From assembly GCA_963824475.1 (NCBI GenBank), contig CAWGPR010000002.1, positions 62,001 to 126,000 on the forward strand: a DNA stretch of 64,000 nucleotides, read 5' to 3'. This document shows positions 8,820 through 17,753 of this stretch, one piece after another. Each line of letters starts with the position of its first letter. The stretch's first letter is position 1. The position numbers were made by a program, and so were the translations under genes. The notes beneath the pieces were generated by a model, which was not told where the DNA came from, did not search any database, and worked only from the letters and a program-made list of their open reading frames with translations. The DNA is from Roseiarcus sp963824475 (GTDB lineage Bacteria > Pseudomonadota > Alphaproteobacteria > Rhizobiales > Beijerinckiaceae).

Positions 8820-9239
8820 ATGCGCGAGTACATTGCGCTGATCCACAAGGACCCCGGCAGCGATTACGGCGTGTCCTTCCCCGATCTTCCCGGCTGCGTC
8901 ACGGCGGGCGTCGACCTCGACGACGCGAGGCGGATGGCCGAGGAGGCGTTGGCCTTGCACTTGGCGGGCATGACGGAAGATGAGGAGCCGATTCCCGAGC
9001 CCTCCTCGCTGGAAGCCGTGATGGCGGATCGGGAGAACCGCGAGGCGGTCGCCATCCTCGTCAAGGCGCCGCCGGCGACGGCGAAAGCGGTTCGGGTCAA
9101 TATGACCCTTCCCGAGGACGAGTTGGAGCGGATCGACAAATTCGCGTCCGAACAGGGCTACACCCGGTCCGGCTTCCTTCTGCATGCGGCGAAAAAGGCG
9201 ATCAACGCGGCCAAAGCCGCAAAGGCGAAGGCGGGTTGA
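8820..9239 (+). CDS. hicB: HicB family antitoxin
   Basis: A 139-residue antitoxin. The N-terminal partial RNase H-like domain shows YIALIHKDPGSDYGVSFPDL and PGCVTAGVDLDDARRMAEEAL, and the C-terminal third is a ribbon-helix-helix DNA-binding module (VRVNMTLPEDELERIDKFAS) followed by an Ala/Lys-rich tail. The N-terminal half binds HicA; the C-terminal half is expected to repress the hicAB promoter. The gene order toxin-antitoxin is usual for hic modules. Confidence 0.9.
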   Translation: MREYIALIHKDPGSDYGVSFPDLPGCVTAGVDLDDARRMAEEALALHLAGMTEDEEPIPEPSSLEAVMADRENREAVAILVKAPPATAKAVRVNMTLPEDELERIDKFASEQGYTRSGFLLHAAKKAINAAKAAKAKAG

Positions 9240-9335
9240 GGGGGTGGGAATGCGCCCGAGGCGTGGCGGAGCGTCGCTTGCGCTCCGGCTTCGCGAGCGC
9301 CAGATAACGAGAACGCAGAGACGGAGCCTGGGCCC

Positions 9336-10019
9336 ATGAGCGAAGCGAACGACATTCTGACCATCGACATCGTCAGCGACGTCGTGTGCCCCTGGTGCTA
9401 TCTGGGCGAGAAACGCCTCGAAGAAGCGCTCGCAGAAGAGGCGGGGCCGGTCGCGGTGCGCTGGCGGCCCTATCAGCTCGACCCGACAATTCCCGAAGGC
9501 GGGCTCGACCGCGCCGAATACATGGAGAAAAAATTCGGCAAGAGCGGCAGGCTGCAATCTGCCCACGACAATCTGACGCGCCTCGGCGCGGAGGTCGGCG
9601 TTCCCTTCGCCTTCGACAAGATCAAGCGCTCGCCCAACACGCTCGACGCCCATCGTCTGATCCGCTGGGCCGCGTCGGCCGGCGTCCAGGAACGCGTCGT
9701 CGATCGACTGTTCAAGGCCTATTTCGTCGAGGGGCGCGACATCGGCGACCGCGCCGTGCTGATCGAAATCGCCGGCGAATGCGGCCTCGACGCCAATCTG
9801 GTGGAAAAACTGCTGGCCGATGGCGCGGACACCGACCTGGTGCGGCAGGAAATCGAGCAGGCCCAGGCGATGGGGGTGAGCGGCGTGCCATTCTTCATTT
9901 TCGGCGGCCGCATCGGCGTCCCCGGCGCGCAGGAGCCTTCCGTGCTGCGGCAGGCGATGGCGCAGGCGCGGCAGGCGATGGCGGAATCGGGGGACGAAGC
10001 GCCGGTCGCGAGCGCCTGA
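9336..10019 (+). CDS. DsbA family oxidoreductase, FrnE-like
   Basis: A 227-residue cytoplasmic thioredoxin-fold protein with no signal peptide. The redox motif CPWC is at about residues 20-23 (DVVCPWCYLGEKRLEEAL), followed by the helical insertion typical of the FrnE/2-hydroxychromene-2-carboxylate isomerase branch and the cis-Pro loop in MGVSGVPFFIFGG. FrnE-like proteins act as disulfide oxidoreductases or isomerases; in Deinococcus one contributes to oxidative-stress tolerance. Substrate here is unknown. It ends three bases before the converging DUF2336 pseudogene. Confidence 0.85.
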   Translation: MSEANDILTIDIVSDVVCPWCYLGEKRLEEALAEEAGPVAVRWRPYQLDPTIPEGGLDRAEYMEKKFGKSGRLQSAHDNLTRLGAEVGVPFAFDKIKRSPNTLDAHRLIRWAASAGVQERVVDRLFKAYFVEGRDIGDRAVLIEIAGECGLDANLVEKLLADGADTDLVRQEIEQAQAMGVSGVPFFIFGGRIGVPGAQEPSVLRQAMAQARQAMAESGDEAPVASA

Positions 10020-10021
10020 TC

Positions 10022-11425
10022 TCACGCCGCGTCGTCGAGACGGGCGACAAGCTCGGGCGGCAGTTCGACGCGCGGCGCTTTGTCCTCGCTGAATTCGGCA
10101 CGCGGCGCGGCAAGCTCGAGCGGCGGCGGCGGGCCTTCCGGAGGCCCGTGCGAAGTCCGCGATCAACTTCGGCGCCGGACCGGCGTCATCGTCGTTGACG
10201 GGAGAAAAGTCCAGGATTTGCGGCAGCCGGCCGGGGGAAGCGGACGCGGCCGCCTCGCGCGCGAAGCCCGCGGCTTCCGCCTTCGCCGCCTCGGCGGCGA
10301 AGCGCCAGAGCAGCGCCAGAACCTTGGCGAGCGCGGGATCGTCGCGCCGTTCGCATTCGTCGATGACCTTTTGCACCAGCGACAGTTTGAGCCGGTCGCC
10401 AGCGTCGCCGACGTGAGTCTTCGATCGCGGCGAGCGCCGCGCGGAAGGCGGGCAGGACGCCGCTCTTCAAGCCGGCCCGATGGGCGAGCGCGGCGAAGCC
10501 TTCCCCTTGCGGATCGAGGATGAAGGCCGCGACGCGCGGCGGCGGCAGGCCGGACAATTCCGCCAAGGCCTCGGCGAACAGCTCCCGTTCTCCGCCAAGC
10601 AGCGAACGCAGCAGCAAAGCGGGCGTAAGCGCCCCGGCTGCGCGCAGCGCGCGCGTGAAGCTCAGTTCGCTCGTCCGGCCGGCATGACCGAAGCGATCGA
10701 ACAGATCGCCTGATCGCGCGCCTCGCGGGCGATGCGCTCGGCCCGCTCGCGCGGCATCCATCGCGACGCCTCGATAGCCAGATCCTTCGCCGCCGCCACC
10801 GCAATGCGCGCCCTCAAGCTCGGCGGCAGGAAGGGGCGCTCAAGCAGCGCCTCGCGCACGCTCGCATCGTCGTTGAAGCGGGTCAAAGATGCCGAGAAAG
10901 CAATTCGGCCGGAAGATCGATCTCGGGATTGCCGATCAGCGCGAGAACCGCATCGAGTTGCCCGACTCTCGACCAGCGCAGCGGCCGCCCCGGCCGGCAA
11001 GTTCGGCCGGCGCGCGAGCGCCGTCTGGGCGACGACGTCTCCACTCGCGACGCAATCGACGAGGTCGGCGTCGGTCAGAACGGGCGAGTGCCGAAGCACC
11101 GCGGCGGCCGACTTCCGGCTCGTCCGCCGCCAGCGCGAGGATCAGCGGGCGCGGCGCTTCGCTGGAGCTGGCACAAAGCTTCCGCCAGCGCCCGGCGCAC
11201 CAGGACCGAAGGGTCGTCGAGCAGCGCCGTCATCGCCAGCACCGCTTCGGCGCGCACGGGCGCCGTCAGATCGGAATGGAGATAGGCGCGCGCGAGCGCG
11301 CTCGCCGCTTCCGCCCGCGCCTCCGCGTCGGCGGATTGCGCCCAGGCGAGAAATCGGCGCACTATGTCTGGCTTGGCGAAAGAGGGCGGCGGCAGGAGCT
11401 CGGTCATCGGAAGGTTGGCGTTCAT
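10022..11425 (-). pseudogene. DUF2336 domain protein broken by about seven frameshifts
   Basis: Pieces of one DUF2336 protein can be followed through all three minus frames in the right order: MNANLPMTELLPPPSF and LVRRALAEAL, then AAVLRHSPVLTDADLVDCV, ALIGNPEIDLPAELL, FNDDASVREALLERPFLP, TRALRAAGALTPALLLRSLL, VQKVIDECERRDDPALAKVL, ending ELPPELVARLDDAA. Each junction needs only a one-base shift (near 11165, 11110, 10960, 10885, 10700, 10420 and 10145). Between junctions the protein is well preserved, which is unusual for old decay and could point to sequencing indels. DUF2336 proteins are alpha-helical and of unknown function, common in alphaproteobacteria. Confidence 0.7.
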
Positions 11426-11525
11426 GGGTCCGGCCTCCCTCGCCCGTCATGGCGGGTGGACGTTCGATCGCCCAGATTGCACCAGCATGGTTAACGACAA
11501 CTTAAAGTTGCAGGGCGGAACATCG

Positions 11526-12023
11526 ATGGAGACCGGAACTCTTCGCCATCCGCGCGGCGGCCTCTACTTCGAGGCCTTCTCGGTCGGCCAGGTGTTTCGC
11601 CACGGGCTGACCCGCACCGTCACGCAAATGGACAACATGCTGTTCTCCAACATGACGCTGAACCCGCAGCCGCTGCATATCGACGCGCATTTTTGCGCGA
11701 CCGAGACGGAATGGGGCCGGCCGATCATGAATTCGCTGTTCACGCTTGGGCTGATGATCGGCATTTCGGTCAACGACACCACGGTCGGCACGACGATCGC
11801 CAATCTCGGCATGACGGATGTCGTCTTTCCGGCGCCGTTGTTCGAAGGCGACACCATTCGCGCCGAGACGGAGGTGATGGCCACGCGCGCCTCCAAGTCG
11901 CGCCCCGACGCCGGGCTGGTCGAGTTCCGGCACCGCGCGTTCAAGCAGGACGGGACGCTGGTCGCCGAGTGCCGCCGCACGGCGTTCATGCGCCGGCGCG
12001 AACCTGAGATGCTGACAGCCTGA
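11526..12023 (+). CDS. MaoC family acyl-CoA hydratase (itaconyl/mesaconyl-CoA hydratase-like)
   Basis: A 165-residue single hot-dog domain protein: GGLYFEAFSVGQVFRHGLTRTVT at the start, the hydratase segment NPQPLHIDAHFCATE with the catalytic Asn/Asp-His region, then a strand-rich C-terminal half ending CRRTAFMRRR. MaoC hydratases add water to enoyl-CoA thioesters. The partner directly downstream is a (broken) CitE-type lyase, the pairing seen in itaconate or mesaconate breakdown, where a hydratase feeds citramalyl-CoA lyase; that role is inferred. The ATG chosen is the first that gives family length. Confidence 0.8.
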   Translation: METGTLRHPRGGLYFEAFSVGQVFRHGLTRTVTQMDNMLFSNMTLNPQPLHIDAHFCATETEWGRPIMNSLFTLGLMIGISVNDTTVGTTIANLGMTDVVFPAPLFEGDTIRAETEVMATRASKSRPDAGLVEFRHRAFKQDGTLVAECRRTAFMRRREPEMLTA

Positions 12024-12032
12024 GACGGCCCC

Positions 12033-12792
12033 ATGCGCTCGCTGCTGATAGCGCCGGCGGACGAGAAACGGCTCGCCGAGGCGCTGAAGAGCGGCGCGGA
12101 CGCGGTCATCGTCGATCTTGACCGGAGCCGCCCCCGCCGAGAGGGCGGCGGCGCGGGGAATCGCGGCGCAGTTTCTCAAGGAGACGCGCGGCCGCGGCGG
12201 CGGGCCGGCCCTCATCGTCGGAGCCAACGCGCTCGATTCAGGCGAGACCGATGCCGATCTCGACGCGGTGATGGCGCATGCGCCCGACGCAATCCTGCTG
12301 CCGAGGAGCCTGGGGGCCGCGAGCGTCCAGCAGCTTTCCGCCAAGCTTGCGGTGCGCGAGGCCGATTTCTCGCTCGCGGACGGCGTAACCCGGATCATCG
12401 CCGTCGCCGACACGGCCCAGTCTCTGTTCGACATGGGAAGCTATCGCGGCGCGAGCGCTCGGCTCATCGGCATCGCCTGGAGCGCCGAGTCCTTACGCGC
12501 GCGATATCGGCGCCGAGACCGACCGGGACGGCCACGGCGCTTACGCCGGTCCCTATCGCCTGGCGCGCGACTTGACGCTCCTCGCCGCGACCTCTGCGCG
12601 CGTGGCGGCGATCGACACGGTCTTCGCCGACCTCCACGATAAGGAGGGCCTGCGCGCCGAAGCGCTCGCCGCGCGGCGTGACGGCTTCGCCGGCAAGATG
12701 GCGATCGACCCGGCGCAGGCGGCCATTATCAACGACGTCTTTCCGCCGCGAGCACCCCGCCCGCCGAGCGGTAGCGGCAGAGGTCAGCCGCT
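12033..12792 (+). pseudogene. CitE-type CoA-ester lyase, frameshifted
   Basis: The start LLIAPADEKRLAEALKSGAD followed by AVIVDL is the CitE N-terminus. One frame later comes GAAPAERAAARGIAAQFLKE through SLFDMGSYRGASARLIGIAW, and a third frame gives GAYAGPYRLARDLTLLAATS and the C-terminal KMAIDPAQAAIINDVF. At least three one-base shifts (near 12117, 12500 and 12750) are needed to rebuild one ~250-residue lyase. It lies nine bases after the MaoC gene, so the two probably formed an operon converting a hydroxyacyl-CoA to pyruvate or glyoxylate plus an acyl-CoA. As read here it cannot make a full protein. Confidence 0.65.
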
Positions 12793-12818
12793 GAGGAATT
12801 CTCGCCGCGGAGCCCGGT

Positions 12819-13076
12819 TCACTGGACCGCGGCCTTGCGCGCCTCGAGTTCGGCCATCCATTGGTCGGCGTTCTTCGACGGCGTGCAGACCACTTTCACG
12901 TACTGGGCGCCGTCGCCTTGCACAAGATCTGTGCGGGCAATCATTGTCTGCGCATTCAATGCGCACATCATTGGATTGTCGACTGTCGGGCCGCGCACCA
13001 CGTCAAGGGCGGTTTTCGCCTGACAATCCGCATGCGACAACGCAGTTGAGCAGATCAGAATAAGGATCGAGTACAT
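12819..13076 (-). CDS. Small secreted hypothetical protein
   Basis: An 85-residue protein with a short signal peptide (MYSILILICSTALSHA) and a small mature domain holding three Cys residues (ADCQ, MMCAL, VVCTPS). VKVVCTPSKNADQWMAELEA near the C-terminus is hydrophilic. No domain recognised. The signal peptide and codon pattern support a real periplasmic protein. It is divergent from the fatty-acid hydroxylase gene. Confidence 0.55.
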   Translation of the reverse strand: MYSILILICSTALSHADCQAKTALDVVRGPTVDNPMMCALNAQTMIARTDLVQGDGAQYVKVVCTPSKNADQWMAELEARKAAVQ

Positions 13077-13150
13077 TTGCGCCCCCTATGCTCTGGTTTT
13101 GAGGACCGATTTCTTTCGTACGGGCCATCCTGCGGTTTGCAACCATAGAG

Positions 13151-13206
13151 TTGTGACAAGTTGCAACATAGCGTTGTCGCAAATTCCGTGCCGTGACCCG
13201 GGTCAC
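13151..13206. promoter_or_regulatory. Operator-like inverted repeats in a 375-bp divergent intergenic region
   Basis: Two symmetric elements lie between the small secreted gene and the hydroxylase gene: TTGTGACAA facing TTGTCGCAA with GTTGCAAC between them (13151-13182), and the perfect palindrome GTGACCCGGGTCAC (13193-13206). A related GTGAC-N4-GTCAC box with the same right flank occurs after the hydroxylase gene. The regulator is unknown. Otherwise the gap holds no supported gene. Confidence 0.45.
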
Positions 13207-13452
13207 ACTGCGGCGCAGCGAACCGCCGCCAAGTCGTCCGCTCAGGTCGGAATCGGGTCGCGGCCGCGCGGCGCCGCGCCGCGGCCTCCGTCTCCGTACG
13301 TGGGGACTCTGCGGCGGATACGAGCGCTCAAGGCCGGAATAGCTTTGTCTACAGATCAAAACCATCAATTGTTAAGCCTTGAAGGCTAACCTTGGCGCAA
13401 ATGGCTGGGGCGCGGCGCCGGCCGGGCCCGAGGCCGCCAAGACATCGCGCCG

Positions 13453-14502
13453 ATGACATTCGTCCAGACGCTCCTCTTCCCGCTTCAGCCCGCCGTCGCG
13501 ACCCTGCTGACGCCGTCGTCGATCTGCTCGATCTACTCGCTCGGGTTCGCCGCCTTCATCGCCTTCGCCTGGCTTGCCTGGCGACGGATCGCCCGCAACC
13601 GGCCCGTCGTCCCGAGGATGCTCGCGCGCGCGGTTCTCGCGCGGCGGGTTCTGCTGCACCGCTCCACCTTCGCCGACGTCGCCTATTGCGTCATTGGGCT
13701 TGCGACTTTGGGCGGGATCATCGGCTGGGCCGTCGTCTCGACGTCATGGATCAGCGACGGCGCAGCCGCGCTTTTGACCTGCTTGCTCGGCCCCCCGCCC
13801 CAACCCCATGCGCCCGATTTCGCGCTCAACGCCGCGCGCACGATTCTGCTCTTTCTTGCTTACGAGCTCGGCTTCTTCTTCGACCACACGCTCAAGCACC
13901 GCGTTCCGGCGCTATGGGAATTGCACAGGGCGCACCACTCGGCCGAGGTGCTGACGCCGCTGGTCAACTTCCGCGTCCACCCGCTCGATTCGCTGATCCT
14001 CGCCAACAACCTTGCGCTATTCATCGGCGTTATCGGCGGCGTCGCTCGATATGCGCTTGGGCGAAAGGCGGTGTCATTCACCCTGTTCGACCAGAACGTG
14101 CTGATGCTGCTTTACATCTACCTGACCGCGCAGCTGCAGCACAGCGAGATCTGGATTCCGTTCACGGGGTTATGGGGGCGCGTGTTCATGAGCCCGGCGC
14201 ACCATCAGCTCCACCATTCCGCCGACCCGGCGCATTTCAACTGCAACCTGGGCGCAAGCCTGGCGATCTGGGACTGGCTCGCGGGCAGCTTGCGCATGCC
14301 GTCGGTCGAGCCGCCGCATCTCGTCTTCGGGGTTTCGGGACACAGGCATGACCCGCATGGGCTTATGGGCCTCCTCGTCGACCCGGCGCTGAACGCGCTG
14401 AAAGCGCTCATCGGCGTGGCCGCTTCCAGAAGGACGGCGGCCGGCTCCGAACCCCCTTCGGTTGGCCGCTCAGGCCTGCCCGCCGCCGATTCTAAGATCT
14501 GA
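13453..14502 (+). CDS. Sterol desaturase/fatty-acid hydroxylase superfamily membrane protein
   Basis: A 349-residue polytopic membrane protein. The di-iron histidine motifs of the superfamily are visible: FFDHTLKHR, ELHRAHHSAEVLTPL and SPAHHQLHHS, each within the central and C-terminal part, with about four to six membrane helices around them. Members use O2 to hydroxylate or desaturate lipids or sterol-like molecules. The last 35 residues are Ala/Arg-rich and probably disordered. Substrate is not predictable. The ATG is preceded by a GC-rich leader without a strong ribosome site. Confidence 0.82.
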   Translation: MTFVQTLLFPLQPAVATLLTPSSICSIYSLGFAAFIAFAWLAWRRIARNRPVVPRMLARAVLARRVLLHRSTFADVAYCVIGLATLGGIIGWAVVSTSWISDGAAALLTCLLGPPPQPHAPDFALNAARTILLFLAYELGFFFDHTLKHRVPALWELHRAHHSAEVLTPLVNFRVHPLDSLILANNLALFIGVIGGVARYALGRKAVSFTLFDQNVLMLLYIYLTAQLQHSEIWIPFTGLWGRVFMSPAHHQLHHSADPAHFNCNLGASLAIWDWLAGSLRMPSVEPPHLVFGVSGHRHDPHGLMGLLVDPALNALKALIGVAASRRTAAGSEPPSVGRSGLPAADSKI

Positions 14503-14551
14503 ATTGCACGCCTACCCACAGCGTTTTGGCTTGGAAGGAACCGCGCCGGCC

Positions 14552-14565
14552 GTGACTGAGGTCAC
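14552..14565. promoter_or_regulatory. GTGAC-N4-GTCAC box between convergent genes
   Basis: GTGACTGAGGTCAC shares its arms and flanks (GCC before, ACAGTGCGG after) with the perfect palindrome upstream of the hydroxylase gene at 13193. It lies after that gene and just beyond the end of the RND permease gene, so it is not in an obvious promoter position. Confidence 0.3.
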
Positions 14566-14597
14566 AGTGCGGGAATAGGCAATAACTGCATGCGGCC

Positions 14598-17500
14598 TCA
14601 CTCGGCCGCGACCGAAACCTCGGAAGCGGGCCGCGGCCTGATCGCAGGCGGGGGTCCGGCGCGCGCGGGCGCTTGCGGTTCGTCCTTTTCGCCGACGAAG
14701 CGGCTGAACAGGCGCCAGGCGAAGCGGCCGACGTCGTCCATCACCGTGAACACCGCCGGCACGAAGACGAGCGACAGCATCGTCGACATGATGAGGCCGC
14801 CGATCACCGCGATCGCCATCGGCGAGCGGAAGCCGCCGCCGTCGCCCAATCCCAAAGCCGACGGGAACATGCCCGCCGCCATCGCGATCGTCGTCATCAC
14901 GATGGGCCTGGCGCGCTTGCGGCCCGCCTCGACCAGCGCCTCTAGGCGCGGCGCGCCGCGGCCGATCTCCTCGACCGCGAAGTCGACCAGCATGATCGCG
15001 TTCTTGGTGACGATGCCCATCAGCATCAGAATGCCGATCACGACCGGCATCGACATCGCCTTGTGGGTGATGAGCAGCGCGATGATCGCGCCGCCGATCG
15101 AGAGCGGCAGCGAAATCAGGATGGTGATCGGCTGCAGGAAACTGCCGAACAGCAACACAAGAAGGCCATAGACCATCATCAGGCCCGCGCCCATCGCCGC
15201 GGCGAAAGAGGCGAACACTTCGCTCATGATCTCGACGTCGCCGGTCTCCCGAATTTCGACCCCGGGCGGGAGGTGCTTAGCGGCGGGCAGCGCGCGAATC
15301 GCCGCGACCGCGGCGCCGAGCGCGGAATCGCCGCGCAGATCGCCCTCGATCGTCACCCGCCGCGTGCGGTCATAGCGGTTGATGGCGGTCGGTCCGTGGC
15401 TGACCGAGAAATCCGCCACCACCGACAACGGCGTCCTCGCGCCGCCGCTGGTCGGCACCCGCAAATCTTCCAGGAGCCCCTCCCGCGCCCGCGCCGCCTC
15501 GTCAAGTTCGACCCGGATCGGGACCAATCGATCGCCGGCGTTGAACTTGGCGAGATTGGCGTCGATGTCGCCGAGCGTGGCGACGCGGATCGTATCGGAC
15601 AGCGCCTCGGTCGAGACCCCGAGATCGGCCGCGACTTGTCTCTTCGGCGTGACGCGCAATTCCGGCCGGTCGAGTTCCGCGGTCGAGATCGGATTCTCGA
15701 TGATCGGGATCGACCGCATCTCGCTCGCGATCTGGTTGGCGGTATCGTTGATGACCTTGATGTCGGGGCCGGCGATGATGAGCTGGAGGTCGCGCTGGCC
15801 GTTGTCCTTGAGGAACCAGTAGCGGATGTCAGGCTGATCGGCGAGGATCGCCCCGATCCTCAGCTGCAGATCCTTCTCCGTCGCTTCCCGCTTCGATTTG
15901 GGGACGAAGTTGATGACGATTGTCGCCTTGCGCGGCTCGTCGTCGGCGCCGCCGAGGATCTTGCCGCCGAAAATGAGCGCCGAGCGAACCTCGGGCATGG
16001 CGCGCAATTTCTCCGAGATTAAGCGCGTGACCCGGTCGGTGTCGTCGAGCCGAGAGCCTGGCGGCAGTTCAATCGCCAGCAGAGCGCGACCGTAATCGTC
16101 TGCGGGAATGAAACCGGACGGCAGCAATTGCGTCGACCAGAGCGACCCAGCGAAGATCACCGCGCCGGCGATGAGGGTGAGCCAGCGGTGGCGCACCGAG
16201 GCGCGCACGAGGCGCGTATAGAAGCGCATCACCGCGCCGTCCCGATGGATCCTGCCGTGCGGCGCGCGCAGGAAATAGGCGGAGATCACCGGCGTGACGA
16301 AGCGTGCGACCATGAGCGAGAACATGACGGCGATCGCCACCGTCAATCCGAACTGGCGGAAATATTGCCCGGCGATGCCGCCCATGAAGCTCACTGGCGA
16401 AAAGATCGCGGCGATCGACAGCGAGATGGCGATCACCGCGAGCCCAATCTCGTCGGCCGCCTCGAGCGAGGCGCGATAGGCCGACTTGCCCATGCGCATA
16501 TGTCGAACGATGTTCTCGATCTCGACGATCGCGTCGTCGACCAGAATGCCGGTGACGAGCGTGATGGCGAGCAAGCTCACGAGGTTGATCGAGAAACCGA
16601 TCGCATCCATCGCCCAGAAGGTCGGAATGACCGAGAGCGGCAGCGCGACCGCGGTGACAAGCGTGGCGCGCAAGTCGCGCAGGAAGATGAACACGACGAC
16701 GACGGCTAGAGCCGCGCCTTCGATCAGCGTCTCCAACGTCGAATGATAATTGCCGAGCTCGCTGTCGACCTGGGTGTCGACCTTGGCGAATTTCACCTCC
16801 GGATGCGCCGCCTCGATGGTCTTGAGCCGCTTCTCGATCAGCTCATCGACCGTCACGTCGCTCGCGCCCTTGGCGCGGGTCACGGCGAAGACGACAATCG
16901 GCTCGTCGAACAGGCGGGTGAAAGTGCGCGGCTCGGCCGCGCCATCGGTGATCGTCGCCAGTTCGTCGAGCCGGACCTTGCGCCCGCCTGGCAGAGCGAT
17001 CGGCAGCGCGGCGAGATCGTCAAGCTTTCGCGCGCCCGCAAGCGTGCGGATCGCCTGCTCCTGGCCCGCGACTTCGCCGCGGCCGCCGCCGAGGTCGACG
17101 TTGTCGGCGCGCACCTGCTCGTTGACGGTCGCCGCGGTGACGCCGAGCGCGAGCAGCTTCTCGGGATCGAGCGCGACGCGGATCTCGCGATCGACTCCGC
17201 CGAACCGCTTGACCTCGCCGACGCCACGGATGCTTTGCAGGTCGCGCGCGACCGTGTCGTCGACGAACCACGACAGCTGCTCGACCGAAAGCGCCGGCGC
17301 CGAGGCGGCGTAGGTGACGATCGGCAGGCCCTCGATATCGACGCGGCTGATGACCGGCTCGTCGATCGTGCGCGGCAGATCGCTGCGGATCTTGGCGATC
17401 TGATCCTTCACGTCGTTGAGCGCGCGGTCGATGTCGACCGACCCGACCGTGAACTGGACGATGGTCGAGGATGAGCCGTCGGTGACCGTCGAAATGATGT

Positions 17501-17741
17501 GCCAGACGCCGTTGACGCTGGAGACCGCGTCCTCGACTTTTTTCGTCACCTGCGATTCGAGTTCCGACGGGGCTGCGCCCGACTGGGTTATGAGCACCTG
17601 AACGATCGGAATGTCGATATTCGGAAAGCGGGTGATCGACATCGTCCGGAAGCTGACGACGCCGAGAATCGTCAGCACCGCGAACGCCACGACCGCCGGG
17701 ATGGGGCGGCGGATCGACCAGGCCGAGACATTGATCCGCAT
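14598..17741 (-). CDS. Efflux RND transporter permease subunit (HAE1/AcrB family)
   Basis: A 1047-residue inner-membrane proton antiporter with the usual two halves: TM1 at residues 10-32, a periplasmic pore domain, a TM2-6 block with the proton-relay pair in GILVDDAIVEIEN, a second periplasmic domain, and the C-terminal block with GIVTKNAIMLVDFAVEE. RND pumps expel drugs, dyes, bile-like compounds or solvents through an adaptor and an outer-membrane channel. It is last in the tetR-adaptor-permease operon, 12 bases after the adaptor. No outer-membrane factor gene is next to it, so it must borrow one. Substrate unknown. Confidence 0.92.
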   Translation of the reverse strand: MRINVSAWSIRRPIPAVVAFAVLTILGVVSFRTMSITRFPNIDIPIVQVLITQSGAAPSELESQVTKKVEDAVSSVNGVWHIISTVTDGSSSTIVQFTVGSVDIDRALNDVKDQIAKIRSDLPRTIDEPVISRVDIEGLPIVTYAASAPALSVEQLSWFVDDTVARDLQSIRGVGEVKRFGGVDREIRVALDPEKLLALGVTAATVNEQVRADNVDLGGGRGEVAGQEQAIRTLAGARKLDDLAALPIALPGGRKVRLDELATITDGAAEPRTFTRLFDEPIVVFAVTRAKGASDVTVDELIEKRLKTIEAAHPEVKFAKVDTQVDSELGNYHSTLETLIEGAALAVVVVFIFLRDLRATLVTAVALPLSVIPTFWAMDAIGFSINLVSLLAITLVTGILVDDAIVEIENIVRHMRMGKSAYRASLEAADEIGLAVIAISLSIAAIFSPVSFMGGIAGQYFRQFGLTVAIAVMFSLMVARFVTPVISAYFLRAPHGRIHRDGAVMRFYTRLVRASVRHRWLTLIAGAVIFAGSLWSTQLLPSGFIPADDYGRALLAIELPPGSRLDDTDRVTRLISEKLRAMPEVRSALIFGGKILGGADDEPRKATIVINFVPKSKREATEKDLQLRIGAILADQPDIRYWFLKDNGQRDLQLIIAGPDIKVINDTANQIASEMRSIPIIENPISTAELDRPELRVTPKRQVAADLGVSTEALSDTIRVATLGDIDANLAKFNAGDRLVPIRVELDEAARAREGLLEDLRVPTSGGARTPLSVVADFSVSHGPTAINRYDRTRRVTIEGDLRGDSALGAAVAAIRALPAAKHLPPGVEIRETGDVEIMSEVFASFAAAMGAGLMMVYGLLVLLFGSFLQPITILISLPLSIGGAIIALLITHKAMSMPVVIGILMLMGIVTKNAIMLVDFAVEEIGRGAPRLEALVEAGRKRARPIVMTTIAMAAGMFPSALGLGDGGGFRSPMAIAVIGGLIMSTMLSLVFVPAVFTVMDDVGRFAWRLFSRFVGEKDEPQAPARAGPPPAIRPRPASEVSVAAE

Positions 17742-17753
17742 CGGCGCCGTCCC

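Noticed and set aside
8703..10376. A 557-codon minus-strand frame
   Set aside because: Only its first ~60 codons are real (the DUF2336 C-terminal part); the rest is antisense to the FrnE-like and hicB genes.
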